Positions 19,681-29,170 of a stretch of DNA of 64,000 nucleotides are shown in pieces. The position numbers were made by a program, and so were the translations under genes. The notes under the pieces were generated by a model. It worked only from the letters and a program-made list of their open reading frames with translations, was not told the origin of the DNA and made no database searches. The DNA is taken from the NCBI RefSeq assembly GCF_016919005.1, contig NZ_JAFFQE010000001.1:744001-808000 (forward strand), read 5' to 3'. This stretch comes from Desulfopila inferna. Lineage in GTDB: Bacteria; Desulfobacterota; Desulfobulbia; Desulfobulbales; Desulfocapsaceae. Every line of letters starts with the position of its first letter. Positions within the stretch are counted from its first letter, which is position 1.

Positions 19681-20940
19681 ATGCCTATTTCAGAATCATT
19701 CAAATCCGCTCTCTATCCTGAACTCACCAGGATTACCGCTCATTTTGGGACTCCTTTTCATATTTACGATGAAGCGGGAATTCGCCGGACATGCCGGCAG
19801 CTCAAGGAGGCATTTGCGGGCATCGATTCTTTCCGGGAGTATTATGCCGTCAAGGCGCTTCCCAACCCCAGCATCCTCAGAATCATGCAGGACGAAGGTT
19901 TCGGTTTTGACTGCAGTTCGGTAACGGAGCTTCTGCTCAGCCGAAATATCGGAGCTACGGGCGAGGATATCATGTTCACTTCCAACAATACCAGCAAGCG
20001 GGAATTCCTTCTTGCCGAGAAAGACGGGGGCTGTATTCTCAATCTCGATGATATCTCCCTTCTTGACAAGGTCCCCAACCTTCCCGAACTCATCTCTTTC
20101 CGATACAATCCCGGAAACCTGCGCAAAGGCAACGACATCATCGGCGATCCGCTTGAGGCCAAATACGGGGTAAGCCAGGAACAGATACTTGCCGCCTATC
20201 GCCTGGCTAAACAGCGAGGAGTCAAGCGGTTCGGCATTCACTCAATGCTCGCCTCCAATGAATTAAACCATACCTATATGGTCCAAACTTCGCAAATGCT
20301 CCTGGATTTGGTCGAGGAAATCGAGAAAGAGCTGGATATCCGCTTTGAATTTATTAATATCGGAGGCGGGCTGGGCATACCCTACAGACCGGAGGAAGCT
20401 CCCTTCAACCTGGAAGCTATGGCCTCGGCTATCACCTCCCAATTCCGTCGCTTTAAAGAGAAATTTGGCTATATGCCCGCCCTCTACATGGAAAGCGGCA
20501 GGTTTATGACCGGCCCCCATGGAGTTCTGGTGGTCAAGGCCATAAACAGAAAATCGACCTATAGAACGTATATCGGCGTCGACGGCTGCATGACGGCGCT
20601 TATGCGTCCAGCCATGTACGGGGCCTACCATCATATCGATGTTCTAGGAAAAAATGAAGCGTCGCAGTCGGAAGTTGTTGACGTAGTCGGCTCTCTCTGT
20701 GAGAATAACGACAAATTCGCCATCCAGAGAGAATTGCCGCCGATCAAAGACGGCGACCTTCTCATCATTCAGGATACCGGGGCGCACGGGCATGCCATGG
20801 GTTTCAACTACAACGGCAAATTGCGGCCCAAGGAACTGCTTCTCCGCGAAAACGGAGCAGTGGACCTGATTCGCCGCGCGGAAACAGAGGAAGATTACTT
20901 CAGAACCTTACATTTTGAAGAAGACAGCATCACATTATAA
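19681..20940 (+). CDS. lysA: Diaminopimelate decarboxylase
   Basis: A PLP enzyme of alanine-racemase fold that decarboxylates meso-diaminopimelate to lysine. The 419-residue protein has the PLP lysine K58 in YYAVKALPN, the phosphate loop region FINIGGGLGIPY, and the second-domain catalytic ESGRFMTGPHG and GSLCENND (substrate Cys/Glu). Related carboxynorspermidine decarboxylases are shorter, so LysA is preferred. It follows the Lrp gene closely. Confidence 0.87.
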   Translation: MPISESFKSALYPELTRITAHFGTPFHIYDEAGIRRTCRQLKEAFAGIDSFREYYAVKALPNPSILRIMQDEGFGFDCSSVTELLLSRNIGATGEDIMFTSNNTSKREFLLAEKDGGCILNLDDISLLDKVPNLPELISFRYNPGNLRKGNDIIGDPLEAKYGVSQEQILAAYRLAKQRGVKRFGIHSMLASNELNHTYMVQTSQMLLDLVEEIEKELDIRFEFINIGGGLGIPYRPEEAPFNLEAMASAITSQFRRFKEKFGYMPALYMESGRFMTGPHGVLVVKAINRKSTYRTYIGVDGCMTALMRPAMYGAYHHIDVLGKNEASQSEVVDVVGSLCENNDKFAIQRELPPIKDGDLLIIQDTGAHGHAMGFNYNGKLRPKELLLRENGAVDLIRRAETEEDYFRTLHFEEDSITL

Positions 20941-20978
20941 GTGGCGTCGCCGATAGGAAAAAATTCCCGCGGATTACC

Positions 20979-22427
20979 ATGACCATCAATATCAACAAAT
21001 TCCTTGGTGCCGTCGGTGAAGCGGTAGCCGAGAAAAAAGTCCCGATTGTAGATCTCATTGCGGTACAAAGCAGAGATCCCTACAAGGTCCTGACGGCTAC
21101 CATTCTCTCGGCGCGCACAAAGGATGAAACAACTACCCAGGCCGCGGCCAGACTCTTTAAAAAGGCTTCGTCAATTTCCGAACTGGCACTGCTTGGCGAA
21201 GAGGAAATCGAAAAACTGATTTATCCCGTCGGTTTCTACAAAAATAAAGCAAAATTTCTCAAAAAGCTTCCCGAGGCGCTGGAAAAGTTTGGAAATCGGG
21301 TGCCCGATACCATTGATGAGCTTCTCACTCTTCCGGGGGTCGGCAGGAAAACCGCCAATCTGGTTGTCTGTGCCGCCTTTCAAAAACCGGCCATCTGCGT
21401 TGACACCCATGTTCACCGGATCATGAATATCTGGCGCTATGTCGAAACTTCAACTCCGGAACAGACCGAAAATTGTTTACGGCAAAAGCTCCCCAGCGAG
21501 TACTGGATGACCGTCAACTCGCTGCTGGTTGCTTTCGGCCAGTCTATCTGTCGTCCCATGAGGCCGCATTGCGACATCTGCCCTTTGGCACAGGAGTGCC
21601 CGCGGCATGGAGTTATTCCACGGAAAGTGATACTCGGACCGGAGAAGTCCAACGGCATACAGCGATTCATTTCCTGGAACGTCAATGGTATCCGAGCCGC
21701 CGAGAAAAAAGGATTCATCAATATAGTCAATGAGCTTTCTCCCGATATATTCGCCATCCAGGAGACCAAGGCGCAGCCGCACCAGCTCTCGGAGGATCTT
21801 GTCAATATTCCGGGTTTCCATTCCTACTGGCACAGCGCACACCGCAAAGGCTATTCGGGGGTTGCCGTCTATGCAAAAGACAAGGCGGTTAATGTTATCG
21901 AAGGAATCGGCATAGAGGAATTCGACTGCGAAGGCAGGGTGCTCACTCTTGAGTATCAGCAATTCTTCTTCGTCAACATCTATTTTCCCAACAGCGGTCC
22001 CGGTTTAAAAAGACTGGACTATAAGCTTGCCTTCAACTCCGCTCTTCATGATTTCCTCGAACGGCTGGCCGAAAAAAAAGGAGTCGTCGTCTGTGGTGAT
22101 TATAACGTCGCCCACAAGGAAATTGATATCAAAAACCCTAAGGCAAACGTCCAAAACGCCGGTTTCACGCCTGAAGAACGGACCTGGATGGATAGGTTTA
22201 CAGCTTCAGGATTTATCGACACCTTCCGGCTCTTCAATCAGGATGGTGGAAATTACACATGGTGGAGCTATCGCTTTAATGCCAGGGCAAGAAATATCGG
22301 CTGGCGGATCGATTATTTCTGCGTTGACCAAGAGAGTAGAAAACGCGTCAAGAATGCGGTGATACTTCCTGACATCATGGGTTCTGATCATTGCCCGGTC
22401 CTGCTCCATTATGATGCCGGGGCATAA
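20979..22427 (+). CDS. Endonuclease III-exonuclease III fusion (bifunctional base-excision repair enzyme)
   Basis: A 482-residue single frame carrying two repair enzymes. Residues ~1-215 are endonuclease III: helix-hairpin-helix LPGVGRKTA with catalytic K124, catalytic D142 in VDTHVHR, and the [4Fe-4S] ligands C191, C198, C201 and C207. Residues ~228-480 are exonuclease III/AP endonuclease: ISWNVNGIRA, QETKAQ, GDYNVAH and the terminal GSDHCPV. The glycosylase/lyase nicks at oxidised pyrimidines and the second half would clean the 3' blocked end. No stop, frameshift or internal start signal separates the halves. mutY is about 1.2 kb downstream on the opposite strand. Confidence 0.9.
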   Translation: MTININKFLGAVGEAVAEKKVPIVDLIAVQSRDPYKVLTATILSARTKDETTTQAAARLFKKASSISELALLGEEEIEKLIYPVGFYKNKAKFLKKLPEALEKFGNRVPDTIDELLTLPGVGRKTANLVVCAAFQKPAICVDTHVHRIMNIWRYVETSTPEQTENCLRQKLPSEYWMTVNSLLVAFGQSICRPMRPHCDICPLAQECPRHGVIPRKVILGPEKSNGIQRFISWNVNGIRAAEKKGFINIVNELSPDIFAIQETKAQPHQLSEDLVNIPGFHSYWHSAHRKGYSGVAVYAKDKAVNVIEGIGIEEFDCEGRVLTLEYQQFFFVNIYFPNSGPGLKRLDYKLAFNSALHDFLERLAEKKGVVVCGDYNVAHKEIDIKNPKANVQNAGFTPEERTWMDRFTASGFIDTFRLFNQDGGNYTWWSYRFNARARNIGWRIDYFCVDQESRKRVKNAVILPDIMGSDHCPVLLHYDAGA

Positions 22428-22545
22428 AATTTGCCCGTCGCGGCGTGCGCTTCTTTTGATAAAGTCGTGGAAAGTCACACGAAGGTTCAATTCTCCGATA
22501 AAAAAAACGAAATTCTGGAGATCTGGCTTTTACGCCGCCTTCTTT

Positions 22546-23487
22546 TTATACTCCCACACTTTTCAGGATCAGCAGGGCAGCTGTATAGGTCACCGCCGAA
22601 AGTAATGTCGTCAGCATTATTAAAGACCCCGCCAGTTCGGCGTCTCCCCGCATTTGCTGTGAAAAAATATAGGCTGCCGTCGCCGTCGGTGTCCCGGCAA
22701 AAATCACTCCCATCACCAGATCCCGACCATGTACTCCTAAGGCATGGAGGAGAAATGCCGCAGCCAAGGGCATCAGCACCAGCTTGAAGGCAGTGGCCAC
22801 AAAAGCGACGCTGAGGTCTCCCCGCAGCTTCTTCACCGAAAAAGACGCCCCGATGGAAATAAGCGCCAGCGGCAAGGCCATGCCAGTGACGATATGCAGG
22901 GCACTGCCGATAACTCTGGGAATGGGAATCTCGAGAAAACTCCAGGCAATCCCCAGAAAAGAGGCCAAGATCAACGGATTCAGGAAAATCTGCTTAAGAA
23001 AGAATAGCGGCTTGATCCGACTTTCCTGGTGGGGCAGGAGAAGGGCTATTATGGAAAAGAAATTCAGCAGGGGCACGATGAAGCCCAGAACAATGCCGGC
23101 CGTTGCCAGACCTTCTTCCCCGTATGCATTAAAAACGATAGCAAGCCCTACATAGGCAAAATTACCGCGGAAAGAACACTGGCAAAAGGTACCGCGCGTT
23201 TCGGCCGGATAATTCCTGTATACTGCAAAGAGATAAGAGAGAAAAAAACCGACAAAGACCACCAGCGCCAGCCCCAATACCAGTCTGCCGTTGAAACTGG
23301 TGCTGAAATCCGCCGATGCAATTTTGAAAAAGAGTAGCAGCGGCAGTGCCAGATAGTACACCAGCCTGTTGAGCTGAAAAAGAAAGCCGTCGTCTACCAG
23401 AGAAGAGCGCTTAACCCCATAGCCGAGAACCACCACAATAAAAACAGGCAGTACTATGATGAGGATCTCTGAAAATATATTCAACAT
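22546..23487 (-). CDS. AEC (auxin efflux carrier) family transporter
   Basis: About 313 residues with ten predicted membrane helices, opening with a hydrophobic segment ending VVLGYGVKR, the AEC N-terminal pattern, and ending with a helix bundle containing GVIFAGTPTATAAYIFSQQ. Bacterial members move small organic acids such as malate. I start at ATG 23487 (MLNIFSEI); the frame is open upstream to 23553, but those residues do not fit the family. It converges on the repair fusion gene and no regulator is linked. Confidence 0.8.
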   Translation of the reverse strand: MLNIFSEILIIVLPVFIVVVLGYGVKRSSLVDDGFLFQLNRLVYYLALPLLLFFKIASADFSTSFNGRLVLGLALVVFVGFFLSYLFAVYRNYPAETRGTFCQCSFRGNFAYVGLAIVFNAYGEEGLATAGIVLGFIVPLLNFFSIIALLLPHQESRIKPLFFLKQIFLNPLILASFLGIAWSFLEIPIPRVIGSALHIVTGMALPLALISIGASFSVKKLRGDLSVAFVATAFKLVLMPLAAAFLLHALGVHGRDLVMGVIFAGTPTATAAYIFSQQMRGDAELAGSLIMLTTLLSAVTYTAALLILKSVGV

Positions 23488-23642
23488 TGGCAACTTTATT
23501 ACCCTCTTGAAAAAGAGTGTCGCGAAGTTTACCGATGGCAAAAGGAGATACAAGGCGGGGGGGAGGGGCCGGACTTCTTACAACGCCATCAGCTCTGGAC
23601 CACCTTTTACCCAGTCCTGTCGTCGGAATTGGCCATCAACTC

Positions 23643-24746
23643 TCAGCACTCTCTTGCCAGCAGATCAGGTGAAACGATACGCATATATTCTATAAACTTC
23701 CTATGCCCGGCGGGAAATCCATAGTTTCCCAGATGATCACTGGTAACCCAATGATATTTTTGCGCAGCCTGCAAATTGGGCAACAGCGATTCCCCAGGGA
23801 GACGACAGAGATAACAGTGCAGAATGACTTTATATTTCGTATAATAATGGGTAATCTCCGTTATCTTTCTGCAGATCTCCACCTTAAAGGAGGTCTCTTC
23901 CTCATATTCCCTGAGCACGGCTTCTTCGGGAAGTTCTCCATCTTTCAATCTGCCGCCGGGAAACTCCCAGAGTCCGCCCCAGATATCATCATCAAGTCTC
24001 TGCTGGATGAAAATATGCCCATTCTTGACCAGCAATGCCGTCGCCATCTCTATGCGGATAAGCTTTTGGGGCTTCTTTTTAAGCGGCCGGTCTTCGACAA
24101 AATCACCGAGATAGGCATGGCACTGTCCAGCAACGGGACAATTGCCGCAGTCCGGATTTTTTGGAGTACAGACTATGCCGCCCAATTCCATGACAGCCTG
24201 ATTGAAGTTCCGAGCATCCCCCGGCGGCAGCAGATCACGGGCCAGAGCTGTTATCTGCTCATGAACACCTCTGCTTTTCAGGGGGCTGTCTATATCGAAA
24301 ATCCGGGCGAAAACCCGTTCGACATTGGCATCGACCACAACCACATCCTGATTAAAGGCAATACTGGCAATGGCAGAGGCGGTATAAGGCCCGATTCCCG
24401 GAAGATTCAAAAGCTCCCGATATTCATGCGGGATGCTGCCGTTATAGTGCAAGACCATAAGCTTGGCAGCCTTATGAAGATTGCGCGCTCTGGCGTAATA
24501 CCCAAGACCCTCCCAATATTTGAGGATCTCATAGGAGGTGGCACTGGCGACAGAGACGACATCGGGAAACCGCTTCAGCCAGCGCTCGAAATAGACAACA
24601 CCTCTCTCCATCTGCGTCTGCTGCAACATAATTTCCGATAACCACACCTGGTAAGGATCGTAATTTTTGCGCCAGGGCAGCTTGCGGCCATTGTTGCGAA
24701 ACCAGCGCAATAGTGCACTTTGAAAGGATTGTACGTGTATATTCAT
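23643..24746 (-). CDS. mutY: A/G-specific adenine glycosylase MutY
   Basis: Removes adenine mispaired with 8-oxoguanine. The helix-hairpin-helix (LPGIGPYTA), the catalytic Asp in VVVDANVERV, the catalytic Glu in SEIMLQQTQ and the [4Fe-4S] ligands in CTPKNPDCGNCPVAGQC (C-x6-C-x2-C-x5-C) are all present. The C-terminal MutT-like domain retains an almost complete Nudix box (GGRLKDGELPEEAVLREYEEE), more than is usual for MutY. 367 residues from ATG 24746; an upstream in-frame start at 24761 adds five residues. Confidence 0.93.
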   Translation of the reverse strand: MNIHVQSFQSALLRWFRNNGRKLPWRKNYDPYQVWLSEIMLQQTQMERGVVYFERWLKRFPDVVSVASATSYEILKYWEGLGYYARARNLHKAAKLMVLHYNGSIPHEYRELLNLPGIGPYTASAIASIAFNQDVVVVDANVERVFARIFDIDSPLKSRGVHEQITALARDLLPPGDARNFNQAVMELGGIVCTPKNPDCGNCPVAGQCHAYLGDFVEDRPLKKKPQKLIRIEMATALLVKNGHIFIQQRLDDDIWGGLWEFPGGRLKDGELPEEAVLREYEEETSFKVEICRKITEITHYYTKYKVILHCYLCRLPGESLLPNLQAAQKYHWVTSDHLGNYGFPAGHRKFIEYMRIVSPDLLAREC

Positions 24747-24780
24747 TCTCTGCCGCACCACATGTACTACTAAAGATGAC

Positions 24781-24850
24781 TAGGCCTTAGTCTTTCGGGC
24801 TTTCGTGAAGTCGGTTATATCCATACGGGTACTTATCGCAATGTCATCCA
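24781..24850 (-). repeat. Dispersed intergenic repeat, copy 3
   Basis: Read on the minus strand it gives GCGATAAGTACCCGTATGG, then CCGACTTCACGAAAGCCCGA, the core module of the family, between mutY and kdnB. Confidence 0.55.
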
Positions 24851-24898
24851 AAAACAAGGGCCTGCCTGAGACATAATCCCCCCCCAAGCAGACCCTTA
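24851..24898 (-). terminator. Terminator of kdnB
   Basis: On the minus strand, AAGGGTCTGC pairs with GCAGGCCCTT around a ~24-base loop and is followed by GTTTTTGG, 22 bases after the kdnB stop. It resembles the hairpin at 16021-16053. Confidence 0.65.
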
Positions 24899-24919
24899 CA
24901 GTCACACTACGTGTCTAAA

Positions 24920-25987
<1,068 letters not shown>

Positions 25988-25999
25988 TTATTGCACCTT

Positions 26000-26032
26000 T
26001 GATAATCTTGTAAAAAGTTGCCACGAAGCTCT
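26000..26032 (+). repeat. Dispersed intergenic repeat fragment
   Basis: GATAATCTTGTAAAAAGTTG followed by CCACGA is the left end of the family, identical in its first 20 bases to the inverse of 33582-33604 apart from one A. It lies just upstream of kdnB. Confidence 0.55.
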
Positions 26033-26167
26033 TAGAAGACTCGCAACTCAAATGGCTCCATATGAGTACCTTACAGATTGTTTCTTGTTTTTTTTGCAGG
26101 AAAATAATATGTCTAAAGGTTCTTATACTCCTCAAGGGGGTACTGTAAAGAGTCCAGTTGAGCTGGG

Positions 26168-26599
26168 TCAGTTTAACTGCCCTTCTTTTTCACCACGTTT
26201 CATTTTCTGCAATATCTGGATCAGGTCCCTGACATAGGCGCACTCGCACTGGGCACCGCACTTTTCCAGGTTCTCCTGATAGAGACAATGGGTTGGACAT
26301 TCTTCTGTCAGGGTTTTCCTTTGCGGATAACAGCTGGCGGGATTGAGATCGTAGAACTCTCTGGCATTGACAACCAAGGTGGAGTAGCATCCCTCAACCT
26401 TGTGGGTAAAATAGAATAGCCCCAGTTCAAGCTTCTCAAAATTTACCTGATAACCATTCATTTCCAGTGAGATATCATGGATAAATGTTTCTCTGTCGCA
26501 CCAAACGAAACCGCACATCGGGCATTTTTTAAAAATTTCCTGCTTCAATTTGAACCATAAGTTAAGATTTCTCTGGGTCTGAGCTGAAATTGTTCCCAA
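26168..26599 (-). CDS. Cysteine-rich hypothetical protein
   Basis: A 143-residue protein I do not recognise. It has CPMCG near residue 26 with FVWC shortly after, and a second group of cysteines near the C-terminus (SCYP, ECPTHC, KCGAQCECA), consistent with one or two zinc or iron-sulfur sites. The C-terminal LEKCGAQCECAYVRDLI resembles small redox or regulatory metal-binding proteins. The start is TTG at 26599; the first in-frame ATG would cut the CPMC motif. No ribosome site is clear, and the palindromic repeat at 26703-26817 lies just upstream. Confidence 0.6.
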   Translation of the reverse strand: MGTISAQTQRNLNLWFKLKQEIFKKCPMCGFVWCDRETFIHDISLEMNGYQVNFEKLELGLFYFTHKVEGCYSTLVVNAREFYDLNPASCYPQRKTLTEECPTHCLYQENLEKCGAQCECAYVRDLIQILQKMKRGEKEGQLN

Positions 26600-26702
26600 C
26601 CCAGTATATCCATTTCAGCCCTGAACCTAAAAATTTCATTCCTTCCAACTGGTGAGCAGACTCATTAATGTATACAATGTCCCAGGCAAACCAAAAAATA
26701 TG

Positions 26703-26817
26703 GTAACCATTCAGAGGTAAGCGCAGACTCCGGCAGCCCATAGGTAAACTATAGTTTTCCAGGCTGCTTGCGCACATCTGGAGTCTACGCTTACCTGGAG
26801 GGCTGTTGAACAGTTAC
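26703..26817. repeat. Palindromic MITE-like element, copy A
   Basis: The ends GGTAACCATTCAG (26702-26714) and TGTTGAACAGTTAC (26804-26817) are inverted repeats of each other. Inside, arms 26715-26734 and 26777-26796 pair at 17 of 20 positions, and the centre is the perfect palindrome AAACTATAGTTT (26746-26757). A related copy is at 39331-39507. TGCTGAATAGTTAC at 26856-26869 is a further isolated end. Confidence 0.6.
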
Positions 26818-26892
26818 AGTTCAGGCTAAACTGCTCGTTTTTTAGATCTTTGCTGAATAGTTACAAAATATATTTAATATGAGGCCCATCCA

Positions 26893-28218
26893 ATGTCAAA
26901 CCAGATGAACATAATAGACCCTTTACAGACGCCGGTCAATATTCCTCTGGCAGAAAAGGCTCGTCCCGATACACTTGATAAACTCTTCGGTCAGGACAAA
27001 CTCCTCGGCCGGGGTTCTGTTTTGAGAAGCATGATAGACAATGACGACTTCAACTCTTTCATCCTCTGGGGCCCGCCGGGCACCGGTAAAACAACGATCG
27101 CCCGCCTGATCAAGAAAAATACCGCGCTCAACTTCTGCTCTTTCAGTGCGGTCTTGTCAAAAATAGCCAAGGTAAAGGAGATTATGGAAAGAGCGGATTA
27201 TCTCCTGCGCGCAGAGAACCGGAAGACGTTGGTGTTTGTCGACGAAATTCACAGATTCAACAAATCCCAGCAGGATGCCTTTCTCCCCTACGTTGAGTCA
27301 GGTGCCATCGTGCTTTTCGGGGCCACCACCGAGAACCCTTCCTTTGAAGTTATTCCGGCGCTGCTGTCGCGTTGTCATGTTTTCGTCCTCGAGCCGCTCA
27401 CGGATAAAGAAATTTTACCCATTTTAAAACATGCCGCCACCCTTCTTCCCTATGACATCTCCATCGATCCTGAAGTTTTTACTGCCATTTCCGAGCGCTG
27501 CGGTGGGGATGCCAGGCGCGCACTCAATACATTGGAGATGATATGCCGCAGAGCCGACAGAAACATTCCCATATCTCTGGATTTTGCCCTGGAGGCCCTT
27601 TCGACCCGATCACTTTTCTACGACAAGGGCGGTGAGGAGCACTACAATCTCATTTCCGCACTGCAGAAATCAATCCGGGGCAGCGACCCCCAGGCGGCAC
27701 TGTACTGGATGGCACGAATGCTCGAATCCGGCGAGGACCCGCTCTATCTTGTCAGACGGCTGGTCCGCATTGCCAGTGAAGACGTGGGATTGGCCGACCC
27801 CAACGCACTCATCCAGGCTATGGCGGTCAAGGAGGCCGTCCATTTCCTGGGAATGCCCGAGGCCAATACGGCAATGACCCAACTGGTGGTATATCTGGCG
27901 ACAGCACCGAAAAGCAACGCCTGCGAAACCGCCTACTTAGCTGCCCGGCAGGATGCCCTCGAAACCGGTTATCTCAAAGTCCCCCTGCATATCTGCAACG
28001 CCCCTACCTCTCTTATGAAGGATATGGGCTACGGCAAAGGCTATAAATACTCTCACGACTGCAAAGACAGTTATGGATATCAGAAATATTTTCCAGATGA
28101 TATGCAGGAAAAGGTTTACTATAGACCCTCCCGATTCGGTTTTGAAAAAGATATCGCCAAGCGCCTGCAGTGGTGGGAAAATCTCAAAAAAGACCAGTTA
28201 AAGAAAGGGAAAGGATAA
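26893..28218 (+). CDS. rarA: Replication-associated recombination protein A (RarA/MgsA)
   Basis: An AAA+ ATPase of 441 residues related to clamp loaders, acting at stalled replication forks. It has Walker A GPPGTGKTT near residue 57, Walker B VFVDEIHRF, sensor 1 GATTENPSFE, and the C-terminal tetramerisation part ending with the family's GYGKGYKYSHD and YYRPSRFGFE. It is complete. GAGG stands nine bases before the ATG. It is followed convergently by suhB. Confidence 0.94.
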   Translation: MSNQMNIIDPLQTPVNIPLAEKARPDTLDKLFGQDKLLGRGSVLRSMIDNDDFNSFILWGPPGTGKTTIARLIKKNTALNFCSFSAVLSKIAKVKEIMERADYLLRAENRKTLVFVDEIHRFNKSQQDAFLPYVESGAIVLFGATTENPSFEVIPALLSRCHVFVLEPLTDKEILPILKHAATLLPYDISIDPEVFTAISERCGGDARRALNTLEMICRRADRNIPISLDFALEALSTRSLFYDKGGEEHYNLISALQKSIRGSDPQAALYWMARMLESGEDPLYLVRRLVRIASEDVGLADPNALIQAMAVKEAVHFLGMPEANTAMTQLVVYLATAPKSNACETAYLAARQDALETGYLKVPLHICNAPTSLMKDMGYGKGYKYSHDCKDSYGYQKYFPDDMQEKVYYRPSRFGFEKDIAKRLQWWENLKKDQLKKGKG

Positions 28219-28258
28219 TATTCTTCCTGGTTTGAACCGGAGACTGCAGTAGCCTCGC

Positions 28259-29041
28259 TTACTGCTGCAGTTTTGGCCGTTCAAGCAAATCAAGCAGATC
28301 GCAGGCAATCTTTTTATTAGCGGCGACAATTCCCCGGACGGGATACTCGTTTCCTCCCGACATGTCGGTAACGATCCCTCCGGCTTCCTCGACAAGAAGG
28401 ACGCCCGCGGCAATATCATATATGTTGAGATCCATCTCCCAGAAACCCTCGAGCTTGCCTGCGGCTACATAGGCAAGATCGATGGCTGCGGAACCACACC
28501 GCCGGATATCGCGGATGTGAGGAAGAACTTTGGTCAGATAGTGAATATTGTTCGGTTCCCTGCCTGCCCGAAGGCAGGCGAAGCCGGTGGCCAGAACCGC
28601 ATTGATCATCTCGGTTGCCGGCGATACGCTCAGCCGGGTGGCACCATTGAGCCAGGCGCCTTCCCCACGCACAGCAGTAAAGAGCTGCCCTAAGGCAGGA
28701 GCGTAGACGACACCCGCCTGGGTAATCTTCTTGTGCTGAAAAGCGATGCTCACGGAATAGAAAGGCTGACCGTGAAAATAGGAAGTAGTGCCGTCGATCG
28801 GATCAATAATCCAGCGATGATCGCTGCCATGATCGGTGATTCCCGTTTCCTCGCCTATTATATCATGATCTGGAAATTTTTCCTGTATGGCTGCGATGAC
28901 AAAGTCTTCGACCTTGGCATCGACTACGGTGACAAGATCCCTTAGGCCTTTAAAATCAAGATCGTCCGCGGAAAGCTGTGCCGACTCCTTCAAGCAGATC
29001 TCACCGGCATCCCAGGCCAGCTTTTTCATAAATTCAATCAT
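28259..29041 (-). CDS. Inositol monophosphatase family protein (SuhB-like)
   Basis: A Mg-dependent phosphatase of 260 residues. Metal site motifs are present: GEETG (about residue 64), WIIDPIDGTTSY and WEMDLNIYDIAAG. In bacteria such proteins hydrolyse inositol phosphates or act as SuhB, an rRNA antitermination factor; the sequence does not separate these. I start at ATG 29041, preceded by TAGGA; an in-frame start at 29065 adds eight residues. Confidence 0.87.
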   Translation of the reverse strand: MIEFMKKLAWDAGEICLKESAQLSADDLDFKGLRDLVTVVDAKVEDFVIAAIQEKFPDHDIIGEETGITDHGSDHRWIIDPIDGTTSYFHGQPFYSVSIAFQHKKITQAGVVYAPALGQLFTAVRGEGAWLNGATRLSVSPATEMINAVLATGFACLRAGREPNNIHYLTKVLPHIRDIRRCGSAAIDLAYVAAGKLEGFWEMDLNIYDIAAGVLLVEEAGGIVTDMSGGNEYPVRGIVAANKKIACDLLDLLERPKLQQ

Positions 29042-29075
29042 TCCTAACCCCCGGGAAATAGTCAATTTCAGATAA

Positions 29076-29170
29076 GATAATCCCGTAAAAAGTCATCGGC
29101 ATTGCCGGGATGAACTCTGCGATAACCCTTACGGGCATAAACGCCGACTTCGAGCTTTTACGAGTCCATC
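29076..29170 (+). repeat. Dispersed intergenic repeat, copy 4
   Basis: Ordered blocks GTAAAAAGTCATCG, CTCTGCGATAA, ACGGGCATAAACGCCGACTT and CGAG, ending CTTTTACGAGTCCATC, the inverse of its left end. It sits between suhB and the beta-CASP nuclease gene and touches the stop of the latter. Confidence 0.65.
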
